Assembly: GCF_051014685.1 (NCBI RefSeq)
Contig: NC_135056.1
Span: forward strand, 2,480,001 to 2,544,000
Direction of reading: 5' to 3'
DNA from: Ptiloglossa arizonensis
Lineage: Eukaryota; Arthropoda; Insecta; Hymenoptera; Colletidae
DNA length: 64,000 nt
Part shown: positions 1 through 11,706 of the stretch, piece after piece
How the letters are laid out: each line of letters starts with the position of its first letter
Numbering within the stretch: the first letter of the stretch is position 1
Made by a program: the position numbers and the translations under genes
The notes under the pieces: generated by a model
What the model saw: the letters and a program-made list of their open reading frames with translations, nothing else
Told to the model about the DNA's origin: nothing
Databases searched by the model: none

Positions 1-78
1 CATTCGTAAAGCCATTAAATGTTATCTGACGCAAACCAAAGAATAACTTTTATGTTTTCTCCCATTACAAATTCTCCG

Positions 79-385
79 AAAAAGTTATTCCAAATCTTGT
101 GCTCTACAATATATCCACAAATAATTAAAATCGGTGAGTAAGCCAAACTTCTAGATATTTACCGTATTTTTGTATCCGATACAATATAGAATGGAAATAC
201 TACATGCTTCTCGGATAAAAAATATCGATAACATTGAAAACACTCGGACAAGAAACGATAATATGAACAAAATTTTTTTTTCGTCCCTTTTTTCTTCAAA
301 ACCACTTAAATTGTACCATAACATTTTCTGTGTTGCTAAAAACAAAGGAGATATTGAGGTGGTCTCCTTTAACTGAGACACCCCG
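79..385 (+). repeat. Terminal fragment of a Tc1/mariner-type repeat (family A, copy 1)
   Basis: This stretch matches 13,588-13,899 in the same orientation, and 11,707-11,960 and 17,647-17,808 in the opposite one. Its outer end reads (reversed) as a CGGGGTGTC-type terminus and is followed by TA, the usual target dinucleotide of Tc1/mariner elements. No intact frame was found. Positions 1-78 show nothing I recognise. Confidence 0.6.
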
Positions 386-1590
386 TATAGTCTTCATTAC
401 AAAGAATAATTATTATCGTTTCTTATACATAATGCATTAAGTTTTGCGTTTTATGATAGCTACTGCCCAGGAGATTTCAACGACTAAGTCAAACGTAGTT
501 CATTAAATAGGCTCATTTTTAGTACTTCTCACATAATAGTCACACCTCCCCAGTCCCCAGATCTGAATGCAGTTGTGCATCTGTGGTAGAAATTAAACAG
601 GAAAGGACAATTTTAAACTGTAATGAGTTAAAATACATATTACAATCCGAATAGAACAATATTATTAAGGAGATTACTTCTCACTTGGTTAAATCATGTC
701 AAAACAATTGCAAGCTGTAATTCGATCAAAGGTTGCCCTACTAAATATTAGAAAATTAATTATAGTATCAATAGACTATATAATTAATTATATGAAAACT
801 TTTGTATGCCATTGCTTGTACTACGTAATAAATATTTCTCATTTACTCAAAGAAAAATAACTTTATTAGACTTACACCTACCCCAATTTGAAGATTAAAA
901 ACTTTATTTTATTCCCGTATAATTATATTTTTAAAAAACGTTATTGAAATAACTAATAAAATTAAATTCGACGAATTTTATTTTCGTGTATGAAAATTGT
1001 TGTGGATTAGTATACAAACACAGAATTATCATTACAGCTCGTCCAAAAAAAAAGAGATACCAATGTTTACATCAACACCTGCGTAATCAGTTCAGTGATC
1101 TGCAATATATATTATTAACCAACAAAAACTAAATGTAATAGTTTCTAAATGCATCCTCGTAAAGAACCGTTCCTAGGAAAAAAAAATTTGTCAGGTCCGT
1201 TAGATTTCACTCTTCGAATGCATTTTTTTATGACTAAGTAGTAAGGGGCTAAAGAATCCATGTGTGATCATAGTTTCAACCCTTAGCAATAATCGGTCAG
1301 TCATAGGACAGTTTCCAGCAGTATAAACGTGCCTTCTTCTTGCCTTTAGAGTTCAGAAAAAATTATGTTCTTCACTTTTGTTTTCTGTATACCATGAATA
1401 GTGAAGCAAGTATTGAAAATAAATGTAATGTATAAGTATTATTCGTCCACGAAAAGACAGAACAGCGTGTTGACATCCCCACTCTAATTCTAGTCTGCAG
1501 AATCCCTTACCATTACAGGCGTTGGCCGCTATTAGCCGAATACAGTGAGGAAGACCAATCCGAGTGAGATTGAATTTGTAGGTATAGTGC
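386..1590. other. AT-rich spacer, nothing recognised
   Basis: No gene, RNA or transposon protein could be identified on either strand. The short open frames here lack recognisable motifs and look like chance. Confidence 0.5.
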
Positions 1591-2260
1591 ATTGGCGTAG
1601 GCTCCTAATAAAAGTGTCCAGTATTCATAAACAGAATAATTTACTTACGATTTAGATACTACGCTGATTCGATAAATTGCTCTTAATGAAAAAATGAATA
1701 CAATTTAAAATGCGTAATAATCATTAATATTTTCAAAAATGTTTATAGCGAAAAGGACTAATTTGTATTTATTAAAAATAATATAAAGCCGCTTATATTA
1801 ATTTCTATCAAGATAAACTCTATATAATTACAATTTACACAAAAACAAGTCATGTTAATATTAAAACAAATGAATGTAAGAAAATGTAAAGGTTATGCTT
1901 GTTTTAATTTTAGTATAACTTCTTTTTGTGTAAATTGTAATTATATAGAATTTATCTAGATAGAAATGAGTATAAGCGGATTTATATTATTTTCGATAAA
2001 TATCAATTAGTTCTTTCCGCTATAAATAATTTTTAAAATATTAATGTTTTTTACAAATATAAAATTAAATTTATTTTTTCATTACGAGAAACTTATCGAA
2101 TCAGTAATAGTCTCTAAACAGGAACGAAATCATTATTTCTTGATAACTAACATTTTTATTAGAAGACTACGCCAATGTCGAATCAGTAATAGTCGCTAAA
2201 CAGGATCAAAATCATTACTTCTTAATAACTAACATTTTAACTACACCAATACCGCAGTAT
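1591..2260. mobile_element. Foldback (palindromic) element with arms of about 200-250 bp
   Basis: The left arm (1591-1850) is repeated as its reverse complement in the right arm (about 1925-2178). It starts with CATTGGCGTAG at 1591, which pairs with CTACGCCAATG at 2168-2178. The best-matched inner part carries the block AATTGTAAATT and TATAATTACAATTTACAC on both sides of a loop of about 75 bp. The arms differ by scattered mismatches and small gaps, so the element is old. The right side also has an 82-bp-period tandem duplication (from about 2099 and 2181). No coding capacity was seen. It looks like a foldback or MITE-like DNA element. Confidence 0.75.
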
Positions 2261-2526
2261 TCTTTCTCGTTTGATCTCGCTATGAATCGCCATTGATCTT
2301 CATCGCAGTCTTCGGCTAGCCACGATTCTTGCTTGTGATCGTAATAGCAGCAATGAACTACCACAAGAGTGAGGATAGAAACACGCTATGCCTTCTTTTT
2401 GTGGGCGAATAATACGGAATGCATATCGCCCAGCTGAGAACCATAAGTCAACATATAGACGAGATTTTTGAGTTCAGAAATTGTGCAAACATGCAACATT
2501 CAAGAGACTTGATCCAAAAATGTATC

Positions 2527-5003
2527 TAAACCTAAATCTTCTTATACAAACGCAACAAGACAAGAATATAACTCAACCAAAGGACAAACTATCGTCTTAC
2601 AATTCGTAGATGGAATTAGCATAATAGAATATGCTCGAGGTGTGGGACACATAATTAAAATAAAAACGATAAAATACGTCTCACGAATATCCAGTGGAAG
2701 AATCTGTATGTATCTGGATAATAAAACAACAGTTGAAAGTATAACAACGACATATAAATCAATCACAATAAATAACGAAAATATAGATATCCGCCCAATG
2801 TCATCAAATGTTTTACCTACCATTCCAAACTTTCAAATAGAAGACATATTCAAAGCAAACAGTAACAGACTGTGCTCCAAATTTACCTATTTAAAAGCAG
2901 GAATTTCTGATCCCGAATTTTCACACATCTTCAGTTACAGGCGACAAGTCTATATACACCCAGAAAATACACAAAAAATCCCAAGTTCATTCGTAATCAC
3001 GCCTGACGACACCCTACACAGGATATTCACCATCACAGATAAACAGGTATGCTTCAACTGTAAAAAGTAGGGTCATACAGCCAAACTATGCTTAAATACT
3101 ACTAATCCAATTATAATCGACTTCCAGATCTATATGAATGCTAACTTACCTGAAGATTTAAATACCAACGTAAATACAAATAATACTGAAATTGAACAGA
3201 ACGTAATCAAAACAGGAATTAAAAGGCCACTATCAAACTCTTCTCACACCACCAAACAGTTAAACTGAGTGATTTAAATGTTAAACATCCAGGACCGACT
3301 GAACACGTATTCAAAAAATCACGAAATCGAATAATGCTCATAAAGAACAAAAACAATCCGTGTCTCTGTCTTCGTCTCTTACAAGAATCAAGGAAATGCT
3401 TGATCCAGAGAAGAGTTTCATAGAAAATCTGAACTACAACTGCATATTTAATTACACCCAGTTAAAAAGTCTCTTATAGAACGCCTTTGGTTCACCGAAC
3501 CTAATAAAAACTTACAAATCGTACACCAAAGACACGAATGCCCTAATAAAAACGCTCCACAAAATTTATCCTTTATTACAAGAACGCGGCATTAAAAACC
3601 AATTACACGCATAAAATAAAAAACTTAAACACGAAACAAACAATAATGCTCAAACCGATCGGACATCAGACACAGAAAGCGACGCTTCTCAAACAAACTA
3701 AAAATCACCCCATAATCTTCATCCTATAACATGAAAAAATTAATTCAATCAAACATAAATGGATACTATAAACACTACGAACAACTACAAGTTATCCCTA
3801 GGCAAAATAACCCATCGATACTTTAGCTAAAAGAGACCAATTTCAAAAACCAGTATCAACCAACACTAAAACGATACTCCATCTTTACAAAAAATAGAAA
3901 AAACACAAACCATGCCAATGGAGAAACAACTATAACAATTGAAGAAATACCAAGAATTTGAGACCACTAACTTAGACGCAATTGCAGTGGCCATGTTCCT
4001 TCCAAATTCAATAAATATTTGTAATATATATCTTCCTAATAAAAGTCAACCTCTCAATTTCTCAAACAAATAGTCAACCTCTAAATTTACAAGATCTGAA
4101 GGATTTTAACTACCGCAATTTGCTTTGAGGCTCATCAAAAACAGACGCCCGTAGAAAAACAATAGAGAAACAATTTACTTGATGAACCAAACCTCGTCTT
4201 TCTCGGTACATGGAACTCTACTCATTTCACAGTAAGTTTTGAAACACTCGGTGCAATAGATTTGTCGATGAGCAGTAGTAGAATAGCACAATATATGGAT
4301 TGGAATATCTTAGAATATCTACATGACAGCAACCGTTTCCCAATAATAATAATCTACGATGACCGCATTCTCTGAACTCAAATCAAACCAACCACCAAAT
4401 GGAATCTCAAAAAATAGACTGGCTTAAATACAAAAAATGATTGATCTCCCCCGAAACTTACCATACCACGGCATCGATCCAATCAATATAAACCACACGA
4501 TAAAAGCGCTCAAATCGATTATCAACACACCAACAAAAGAAGCATCTCCTCCAAGAAAACCTAACAACAACGATAACAACAAAAAACATTTCACGCCGTG
4601 GTGGAACGAAGAATATCAAGTTGCTCGAAAAAAAATCACCATGTTTTTTACAATCCGAATGATACCCTATGACAGAAAATTTAATCAACTTCCAGAAACT
4701 GCGGGCCAAATTTCGGAAACTAATTAAAACGGGGGTAAAAGACAATCGTGGAATACGTACATTTCTACCTTAACTAACCAAACCCCAACTATTGAAGTAT
4801 GGAGGACAATTAAGTACATCAACGGTAAATAAACCAATTCAATAATCTAATTCCTCGACTTAAGTGACAATAATTATTCAACAAAACCAAAGGAGATAAA
4901 AGATAGAACCTAAACCAGCAAGAACCTTTCAAAAAAATTTTAATACCAATTACGATTCATTACCATCTACGAACACCTTTGGCACTATAATAACACCAAG
5001 TAC
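2527..5003 (+). mobile_element. Degenerate non-LTR retrotransposon (I-like): gag and endonuclease remnants
   Basis: Translations in several frames match insect non-LTR retrotransposons. A gag-type ORF covers 2642-3070 and ends in a CFNCKK zinc knuckle. That knuckle is broken by a TAG stop at 3068-3070, but its second half (GHTAKLC) follows in frame. An endonuclease start with the INGYY-type motif lies near 3745-3860. The endonuclease end (TLGAIDLS, then a FPIIIIYDD segment) lies near 4230-4365. The linker before the reverse transcriptase (PWWNEEYQ, then EVWRTIKYING) lies near 4595-4830. Many stops and frameshifts are present and the reverse transcriptase itself is missing. The INGYY-type endonuclease suggests the I group; jockey is the alternative. 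Confidence 0.75.
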
Positions 5004-5417
5004 TGTGGTAATGTGTGAGAATGAAAGGGATTGAGTGTGGTCCGGAGAGAATCTGAAGTGTTTGGAATAGATGAGCGAGTGAAGTGTGAAAGAAGAGCGA
5101 TTGAGATGGCGCCATACTGGGAAATTTTAGGCGTACGTGACCAGACATGGAGTAAGAGAGATTAAGAATTAAAATGAAAGGTAATGAATTCGTGTGACGA
5201 TATAAGGTGCGATAGAAGAGTGTTTAGAGCAGTCATTGTTGGAAAATTGTCGAAGCGTGTCGTGTCACGTAAAAAAAGAATAGAGTAATCAGCGTAGTTA
5301 GCGTAGTCAGCATAGTTATTAATTGTGTGTTTTGTTAATGTTTTGTTCCTACTACTACCTCATTCAATACACGTATATCCTAGAACTTTATTCACCCTTA
5401 TTTTATAACCACCAACA
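5004..5417 (+). mobile_element. Possible solo LTR
   Basis: The 414-bp segment starts TGTGGT and ends ACCAACA, so it has the TG...CA ends of LTRs. It interrupts retrotransposon sequence. Inside are a TATAAGG box at 5201 and an initiator-like TCATTG about 33 bp downstream (5233-5238). Three 9-bp units of the AGCGTAGTT type follow near 5291-5318. No clear target-site duplication flanks it (AGTAC versus CTAAT), so the call is tentative. Confidence 0.35.
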
Positions 5418-6190
5418 CTAATTAAATAAATTTCTACGATACTAACAACAAACAAATCAAAATATCACCAAACTCCAAAACATAAATTCAACAATATACT
5501 TAAAAGAACTTGTAGCAGCTGAGCATTCGATTTGGTTAAGCGTCTGACGTGCAACAGCTAGCACGGTTTATATTAAATATTTTATTTTAAATAGCTTATA
5601 TTAAATATTTTTTCGGACTTTCTCCCAAGGATGATTACGTAGATTTTCCGTCATTGACTCAATAGCTAATTTCAGCTAGTTTAGGGGTCCTAAACCGAGG
5701 ATTCTGGAAGACTGTTTAAGACCCAAAAGGCTGCAACCGAGTAGCCTCGTGCAACGGACCAGAAGACCTAAAGACGCAAGGAATTAGACGAGGGAAACTG
5801 CGGTGTATATATAGATGTAACTAAAATAAAAACACATGAAATAACCCAAAACTTTTACCAACCAATGCCTACCAACAACATCGAAAGAAGAGACAGAGTA
5901 TGACAAGACTCAGTACAAGACACTGCAAACTCACACATGAATACCTCTTAGAAAAAACAGAACTACCAATATGTAATTATTGTAACGAAATTGTATTAAC
6001 CAATAATCTACTATTTAAATGCAAGATACCATGCTCAGAGACAAAAATGCAAAATAACATTACCAGCAACCTTGACATAACAAAAACATGTTAAAAATAT
6101 TCTAAATTACCTAAAGCAAACTAATACCTATCATCGCAAAATATAACCATTTAAAACCTAATGATCATCAGGTAAATGTGACGTTAAACA
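5418..6190 (+). mobile_element. Non-LTR retrotransposon 3' part with RNase H-type tail
   Basis: The frame at 5900-6094 reads RLSTRHCKLTHEYLLEK and then a cysteine cluster (ICNYCNE). This is typical of the region after RNase H at the C-terminus of I-like insect retrotransposons. It may be the 3' end of the element that starts at about 2527, since both run on the plus strand and I-type elements carry RNase H. In 5418-5830 I could not identify a domain; the reverse transcriptase is not there. Confidence 0.6.
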
Positions 6191-6229
6191 CAAAAAGATC
6201 CTTCGGGGAAAGGAAAGCGATTAATTATT

Positions 6230-6800
6230 ACTCATATAGGTAATAAAATGGAATCCGTTGATGGTACCCTTTGGGCAATTGAATCACGAAAATCGGAAAA
6301 TTAACACATTAAAATGAATTCAGAATCTTTTGAAAAATGGTTCGAGGGAGTTTTGAATAAAATTGAAAGAAATGCAGTTATTATAATGGATAATGTTCCA
6401 AATCATTCCCGAAAGTTGAACAAAATCTCCAACAGCTCATGAAGAGAGGAAAATATACAAGATTGGCTGCGTGAAAAAAATATAATTTTCACAGAGGATA
6501 TGCTTAAAGTATAATTACTACATTTAGTTAAGCAGTAAAATGAAAAGTACATTTACGCCATCGATGAAATGACTAAAAGGAAAAATATTGAAATTCTTCG
6601 GCTTCCAGCTTACCATTGCGAGCTTAAACCGATAGAGCTAATAAGGCTCAAATAAAAGATGATGTTAGAAAAAACATGTATCATTTCAATTGGCTGACAT
6701 GAAAAATTTATTTCATGAAACAATAACAATAATAACTGTTTAACAATGGAAAAGTTGTATAGAATATGTCAGAAAAATTGAGCAGATTTTTTGGAGAATG
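6230..6800 (+). pseudogene. Degenerate Tc1/mariner-superfamily (DDE) transposase, C-terminal half
   Basis: The translation reads in broken frames. It has an ESFEKWFEGVL segment, then IIMDNVPNHSR (a catalytic Asp followed by N-x2-H, as in DDE transposases). Next come AIDEMTKRKN and LPAYHCELKPIELI, which is the third-acid region (NPIEL-like in relatives). Stops after SNSS, MLKV and elsewhere make it non-functional. The N-terminal DNA-binding part is absent. Confidence 0.7.
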
Positions 6801-6829
6801 GATCACATAATTGAAAATACAATCGTATT

Positions 6830-6966
6830 TAATAATAGTAATAGTAGAAGTAGTAGTAGTTGTAGTGGTAGTGGTAGTAGTAGTAATAGTAGTAATAGTA
6901 GTAGTAGTACTAGAAGTAGTAGTACTAGTAATAGTAGTAGTAGTAGTTATAGTAGTAGTAGTAGTT
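6830..6966. repeat. Imperfect (TAG)n / (AGT)n trinucleotide microsatellite
   Basis: About 137 bp of AGT/TAG units with AAT, GGT and ACT variants, directly 3' of the transposase remnant. Apparent poly-Ser and poly-Val frames here come from the repeat. Confidence 0.95.
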
Positions 6967-7879
6967 CAAGCAGCGATTCAGAATGAAATTTTAATGAAAA
7001 GAAATTACTTTGTCTAATTAGACAATAAATTTATTATTATATAAATAAATAAATTGATTTCAACTTTGAGTCAACTGAGGAGAGAATCACCCTATATATA
7101 GGGTATATAATCAGATATATTTGAAAATGATGTACTGAAATCATTTGTCACTAAAAATCGTACATATGAAATGACTTATTATCATTGCTAATAAACGTAT
7201 TAATGAAATGAACTGCATTTTAATATTTCATAGGATAACCTTGATTGATTTCAACACCTTGTGTACCAAAAAGATAAACAAGAAATTAAATGCAAAAATT
7301 AACTTTTGACTTTTGAACGATTGAAAATATTCTAATGAGACTTTTACTTAAAAAAATAGAAAAAAATTACTCCTTTCGGTTAATATAAAGGTTTCGGCGG
7401 TTATCTTTACTTTACACGAGTTATATCCATTTCTTCAATTCATGCAATCAAGAAAAAACACTATTAATCGTGATATCAAAATATACACTCCTCAAAAATT
7501 AAAGAATTAAAATATTTCAATTGTATTTTATACAATGATCTTTCATCTGATATAAATATTACGTAATGTGAGGATTAGGAGTTATAGCGTTTATTTTAAA
7601 ATGTATTTTATGTTCGCGGTGAAAAAATTGACATTAATACATGTCATGAAATAGAAATAATAATTTTTGCTTCACTATTTAATATAACTTTCGATTTTCT
7701 ATACAAAAAACAATGACTTTTCAATTTTGCAAGAATGCAATTATCCAAATATCGTTTCAAATATCATAGAAGAGTCAGCATCTTCATAAGTACAACTAAC
7801 AGTTCTTGCCCCATAATAAAACTAACAACAGTACGATGTAATGGATTTAACTGTGTTTTGTATAATATTTATTATAACA
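6967..7879. other. AT-rich spacer, nothing recognised
   Basis: No coding or RNA feature could be supported on either strand. Confidence 0.5.
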
Positions 7880-10720
7880 GAAATATAATATAATTTGTGA
7901 ATTATTGCAAACTCCATCCATAATTCGAAAACTCAGAGATATGTAAGAAAATACGGATGATGGAAGATGCTGAGATTCCAGAGGCATTTCAGAAATTAGT
8001 AGAAAACACTTCAACCCCATAACAGCTCCATTACCCATAATTCTGGATGAAATATTAGATATACAAATCATGTTAAATTCATTGGAAACCTTGGTGAATC
8101 AAACGGATTACATTCTTAAAGTAATTAATAATACAATAAAAATTCTTCCAAAGAACCCGGTTATATACAGAAATATAGTGAACGTTCTCAGGACCCTCAA
8201 CGTAAGGTTTCATACATTCCAACCTAAGAAAGAGTGAGCATTCAGAGTAGTCCTTCGCCGATATTCATCATTCAGCCGATACAAATAAACTGAAAGAAGA
8301 ACTATCTGCACTAGACCATAAAGTGACTAATATAACCAACATTAATCACAACAAAATCCTTCACCCCTTATCCTTATTTTACATACATTTGAAACAGAAA
8401 CATAATAACAAAGATATATTCCAAATCATAAGACTAATGAATTACATAGTGGAAATAGAAATCTTTCGCAAAAAGAAAGAAATATTTCGGGGTAAAAGGT
8501 GCCAGCAATATGGCCACACATAGAGATATTGCAATGCATGAGTACCAATGCGTTACGTGTATAGAGGACTATACAATTATTATATGTAATATATTATACT
8601 AAGCCATCGGACATTGCAATTAAATGTGTACTATGCAAAGGTGATCACCCAGCTAATTACAGAGAATACCTTGTCTATAAGGATTTGCAACAACGCAAAT
8701 GCTCTAAACAGAACTAAACCAATGAACTAAAGCAGAAAAATACATAAAATAAACACACTACTCCCCATTACAATAATGCCACTAATCATGAAACGTAACA
8801 TTCTGCTCTGTATGCCAACATAACTAAACGCAATCTTAAGTACAAGTATGCAGAAGATAATAATAACTTCTCCAATAATATATTTAATTCTTTCGTTCGT
8901 GCATTTCAATCTTCCTTCGCTAAGTTAGAGTATGTTCTATCAAAACAAAGTGAAGAAATTAACATTGTGCTAATTCTATTGACAACATCAATCAACTTTA
9001 AAGTCATAACATAAATTTGAACTTCTCCTCAATGCTCAAAAAATACATATACTTCTGATACCCGAAACACGTTTACAATAAAAAGTTACCTAAAAATTAA
9101 AGGCTACAATGGTTACTTACATTATCTACGCTAGTAGTAAAGCTCAAGCTACTGTCATTTTAAAATCGAACCTACAACACTATGTTCCGCCTTCCCTCAA
9201 ACATGACAATCTTCAACCGACAAACATCGTTCTTTAAGATCTACAGACCTCTATCACAATATCAGCGATATATAGCCCGCCAAGGCACAATATTTCCAAA
9301 AAGAATTTAAACTCCTTCATAAATTTAGGTAACAACTTCATAACAGGTGGATTTTGATTCCTTCTTCGTAAATCTGGGTAACAACTTCATAGCACGTGGC
9401 GACTATAACGCTAAAAATATACACTGGGATTCTAGACTTACAACTACACGAGGTAAAGCTTTACTCCAAAGCACTGAATCTAATAAACTCCTTCATATTA
9501 GTACAGGTGAATCTTCGTACTGGCCCAACGGTCGGAATAAAATATCAGACTTGGATAAGGAAACTCCACGCCATGATCTTATAACAGGATCAAATTATAA
9601 GGAAACTGCCAAAGAAAAGTCTATCCTTATTAACTTCAATTTATAATGTCATGCTGTCACATGGGTACTTCCCCAAACAATGGAAACATTCTCATATAAT
9701 AATGGTTAGTAAAGCAGGTAAATCTAAACATGAAATCTCTTCCTATAGGCCTATCAGTTTGCTTCCAATACTTTCCAAATTATTTGAAAAACCACTCTTG
9801 AAACGTTTGGAACCTCTTCTCTCTGAATTTAATATAATACCCAAATATTAATCTGGCTTTAGAAGACGACGTTCAACCATTCAACAAATTCATAGATTGG
9901 TCAACCAAATGCGTCAAGGTCTAGAATATTAGCATTATATACAAGATACAATTCTATACAATTCTATATAACTCAAAAGACTTTCAGCATTAAATATCTA
10001 GACACAACCACCTGACCCCATGAAGTAAATGCAGGAGTGTCTCAAAGTAATGTTCTAGGACCTACGTTGTATCTGATTTACACCGCTGATATTCTTATAT
10101 TCCCTAATGCGAGTACTGCCACTTTTGTGGACGACACGGTAGTATTCTCCTTTCATGCAGACCCTATGGTTGCATCAAGGATACTTTAAGAGCACCTCAA
10201 TAACATAGACATCATAAAAACAAATTCAATCACATTACGTTTATCCTATCTAGAGAAACATGTGTATCAGTAAAATGTAATAATATAAATTATCCCAATC
10301 AAACTCAGAAATACCTAGAAATCACATTGGACAGGAAGAAACAATAAAAAAAATCAAAGTTAAAACTAAATAGCAAATTGCTTGTATAGAATACTATTTT
10401 GAAATCAATTTAGACATATGGTATTCAACTGTTGGGTTCTACCAATTTATCTAATATTGAAATATCACAAAGATTACAGTCCAAAACTTTAAGGACCATA
10501 TAGAATGCCTTCTAATACGTTTCAAACAAAATAATCCATAACGACCTAGACATGCCAACAGTCAAGGAAGAGATCACTAATTTTAGTAAACGTCATCTGC
10601 AGCAGATTAACGAATACTTAAATATTCTAATTACAAATCTTCTTCAAAGTAGCGGCCATATCTCCAGGCTCAAAAGACCCTTTACCTTTAGCCTAGGTAA
10701 TACTTTCTCTTAAGGGAGTA
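7880..10720 (+). mobile_element. Degenerate jockey-type non-LTR retrotransposon
   Basis: Gag remnants run from about 8140 to 8720. They include VTNITNINHNK, IFQIIRLMN and the CCHC-like knuckles RCQQYGHT and KCVLCKGDHPANY. An endonuclease fragment follows at 9395-9545 (GDYNAKNIHWDSRL, then STGESSYWPNGRNKI). Reverse transcriptase starts at 9651 (GYFPKQWKHSHI, SSYRPISLLPILSKLFEK, SGFRRRRST). It continues with VSQSNVLGPTLYLIYTADI, and its active-site box reads FVDD at about 10,115-10,135. The C-terminal region near 10,540-10,690 has DMPTVKEEI and RHLQQINEY. There are multiple stops and deletions, so it is a fossil. It belongs to a different lineage from the copy at 2.5-5 kb. Confidence 0.85.
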
Positions 10721-11706
10721 TTCTTGATTAAAATAAAAAAAAAATTAAATTTTGTAGCTTCTTCTTACAGTATATGTCATCGAAAGTATGTCTGCAACAG
10801 GATTTATTTGAATTCGTAATATTTGCGAAGTTACACCCATTGAAACAGCACAACTGATAGTTGTAACAAACTAATAAGTAAAACTTTAAAGCTTTTTTCT
10901 CAAAACCATATTTTTTTAACTGATGTACATGACATCTCAAATTATACTTTACCGATTCATCTGTACAAACCTGTACACCTTCACATTAAAATTAATTGTA
11001 ACATTATTTCTGTTTCACGATATGTGGATTTGTAGAGTGTATATGTCGCTATAATAATTAGTACAGATATACTTTTTCTGTTCGAATAAATCGGAGAAAT
11101 GGATAAAATTTGTGTAAAATAATGGTAACTCGTTAAAACTGCAAGCAGTAAGTTTGTATTATTTTTTTTTTTTGAAAGTCTCATTAAAATACCTTCAATC
11201 GCTGAAAAGTTATTAATTTCTTTAGATTCTTTCCGGATGGTACTTTCACTCCTTCTTTCTCCGCCCCATAGTGTTAGGAAAAAATTTGCAATGGGAATCG
11301 ATGACGTCAACGACGTCCTTTGATCTTTGGGGCAGTTTTTACTGTAGTCCAACCAAAGTTTCGGCTGTAATTTGACACAGGATAATATCTGGAGGCGTTC
11401 GCGTTGTCTCAATCCGAAGTTGATTTGTATCAGCCATGTATCAATGGAACAGTACACTTCTATAAGATAAGCAAACGTAGTCTGTCACTCATATTACCAT
11501 CTTTTCCCATCCTAAAATCTTTTTTACACTACTATCCTTTTCCACCTGAGGTTCTTGTACACATAATTTAGAGGGTTAAGACAGTATTTTGAAACAAAAT
11601 TTAATAGAATATCGTTTTTGGTTTCTGATTTATGATGATTGTATTAGAAAATCCAGCCTGTGCCAATAAATATAATACTTTTGTTCGGCATTGTATATTT
11701 AGTATA
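10721..11706. other. Spacer with one unexplained minus-strand open frame (10,981-11,457)
   Basis: The 158-codon minus-strand frame has no recognised motif, no splice context I can support and no match in the window. It may be chance or a decayed transposon. Nothing else was identified here. Confidence 0.3.

Noticed and set aside
6798..7017. Poly-Ser and poly-Val frames
   Set aside because: They are the trinucleotide repeat read in two frames.
10981..11457. 158-codon minus-strand frame
   Set aside because: No motif, no splice signals I could link and no neighbour; not strong enough to call a gene.
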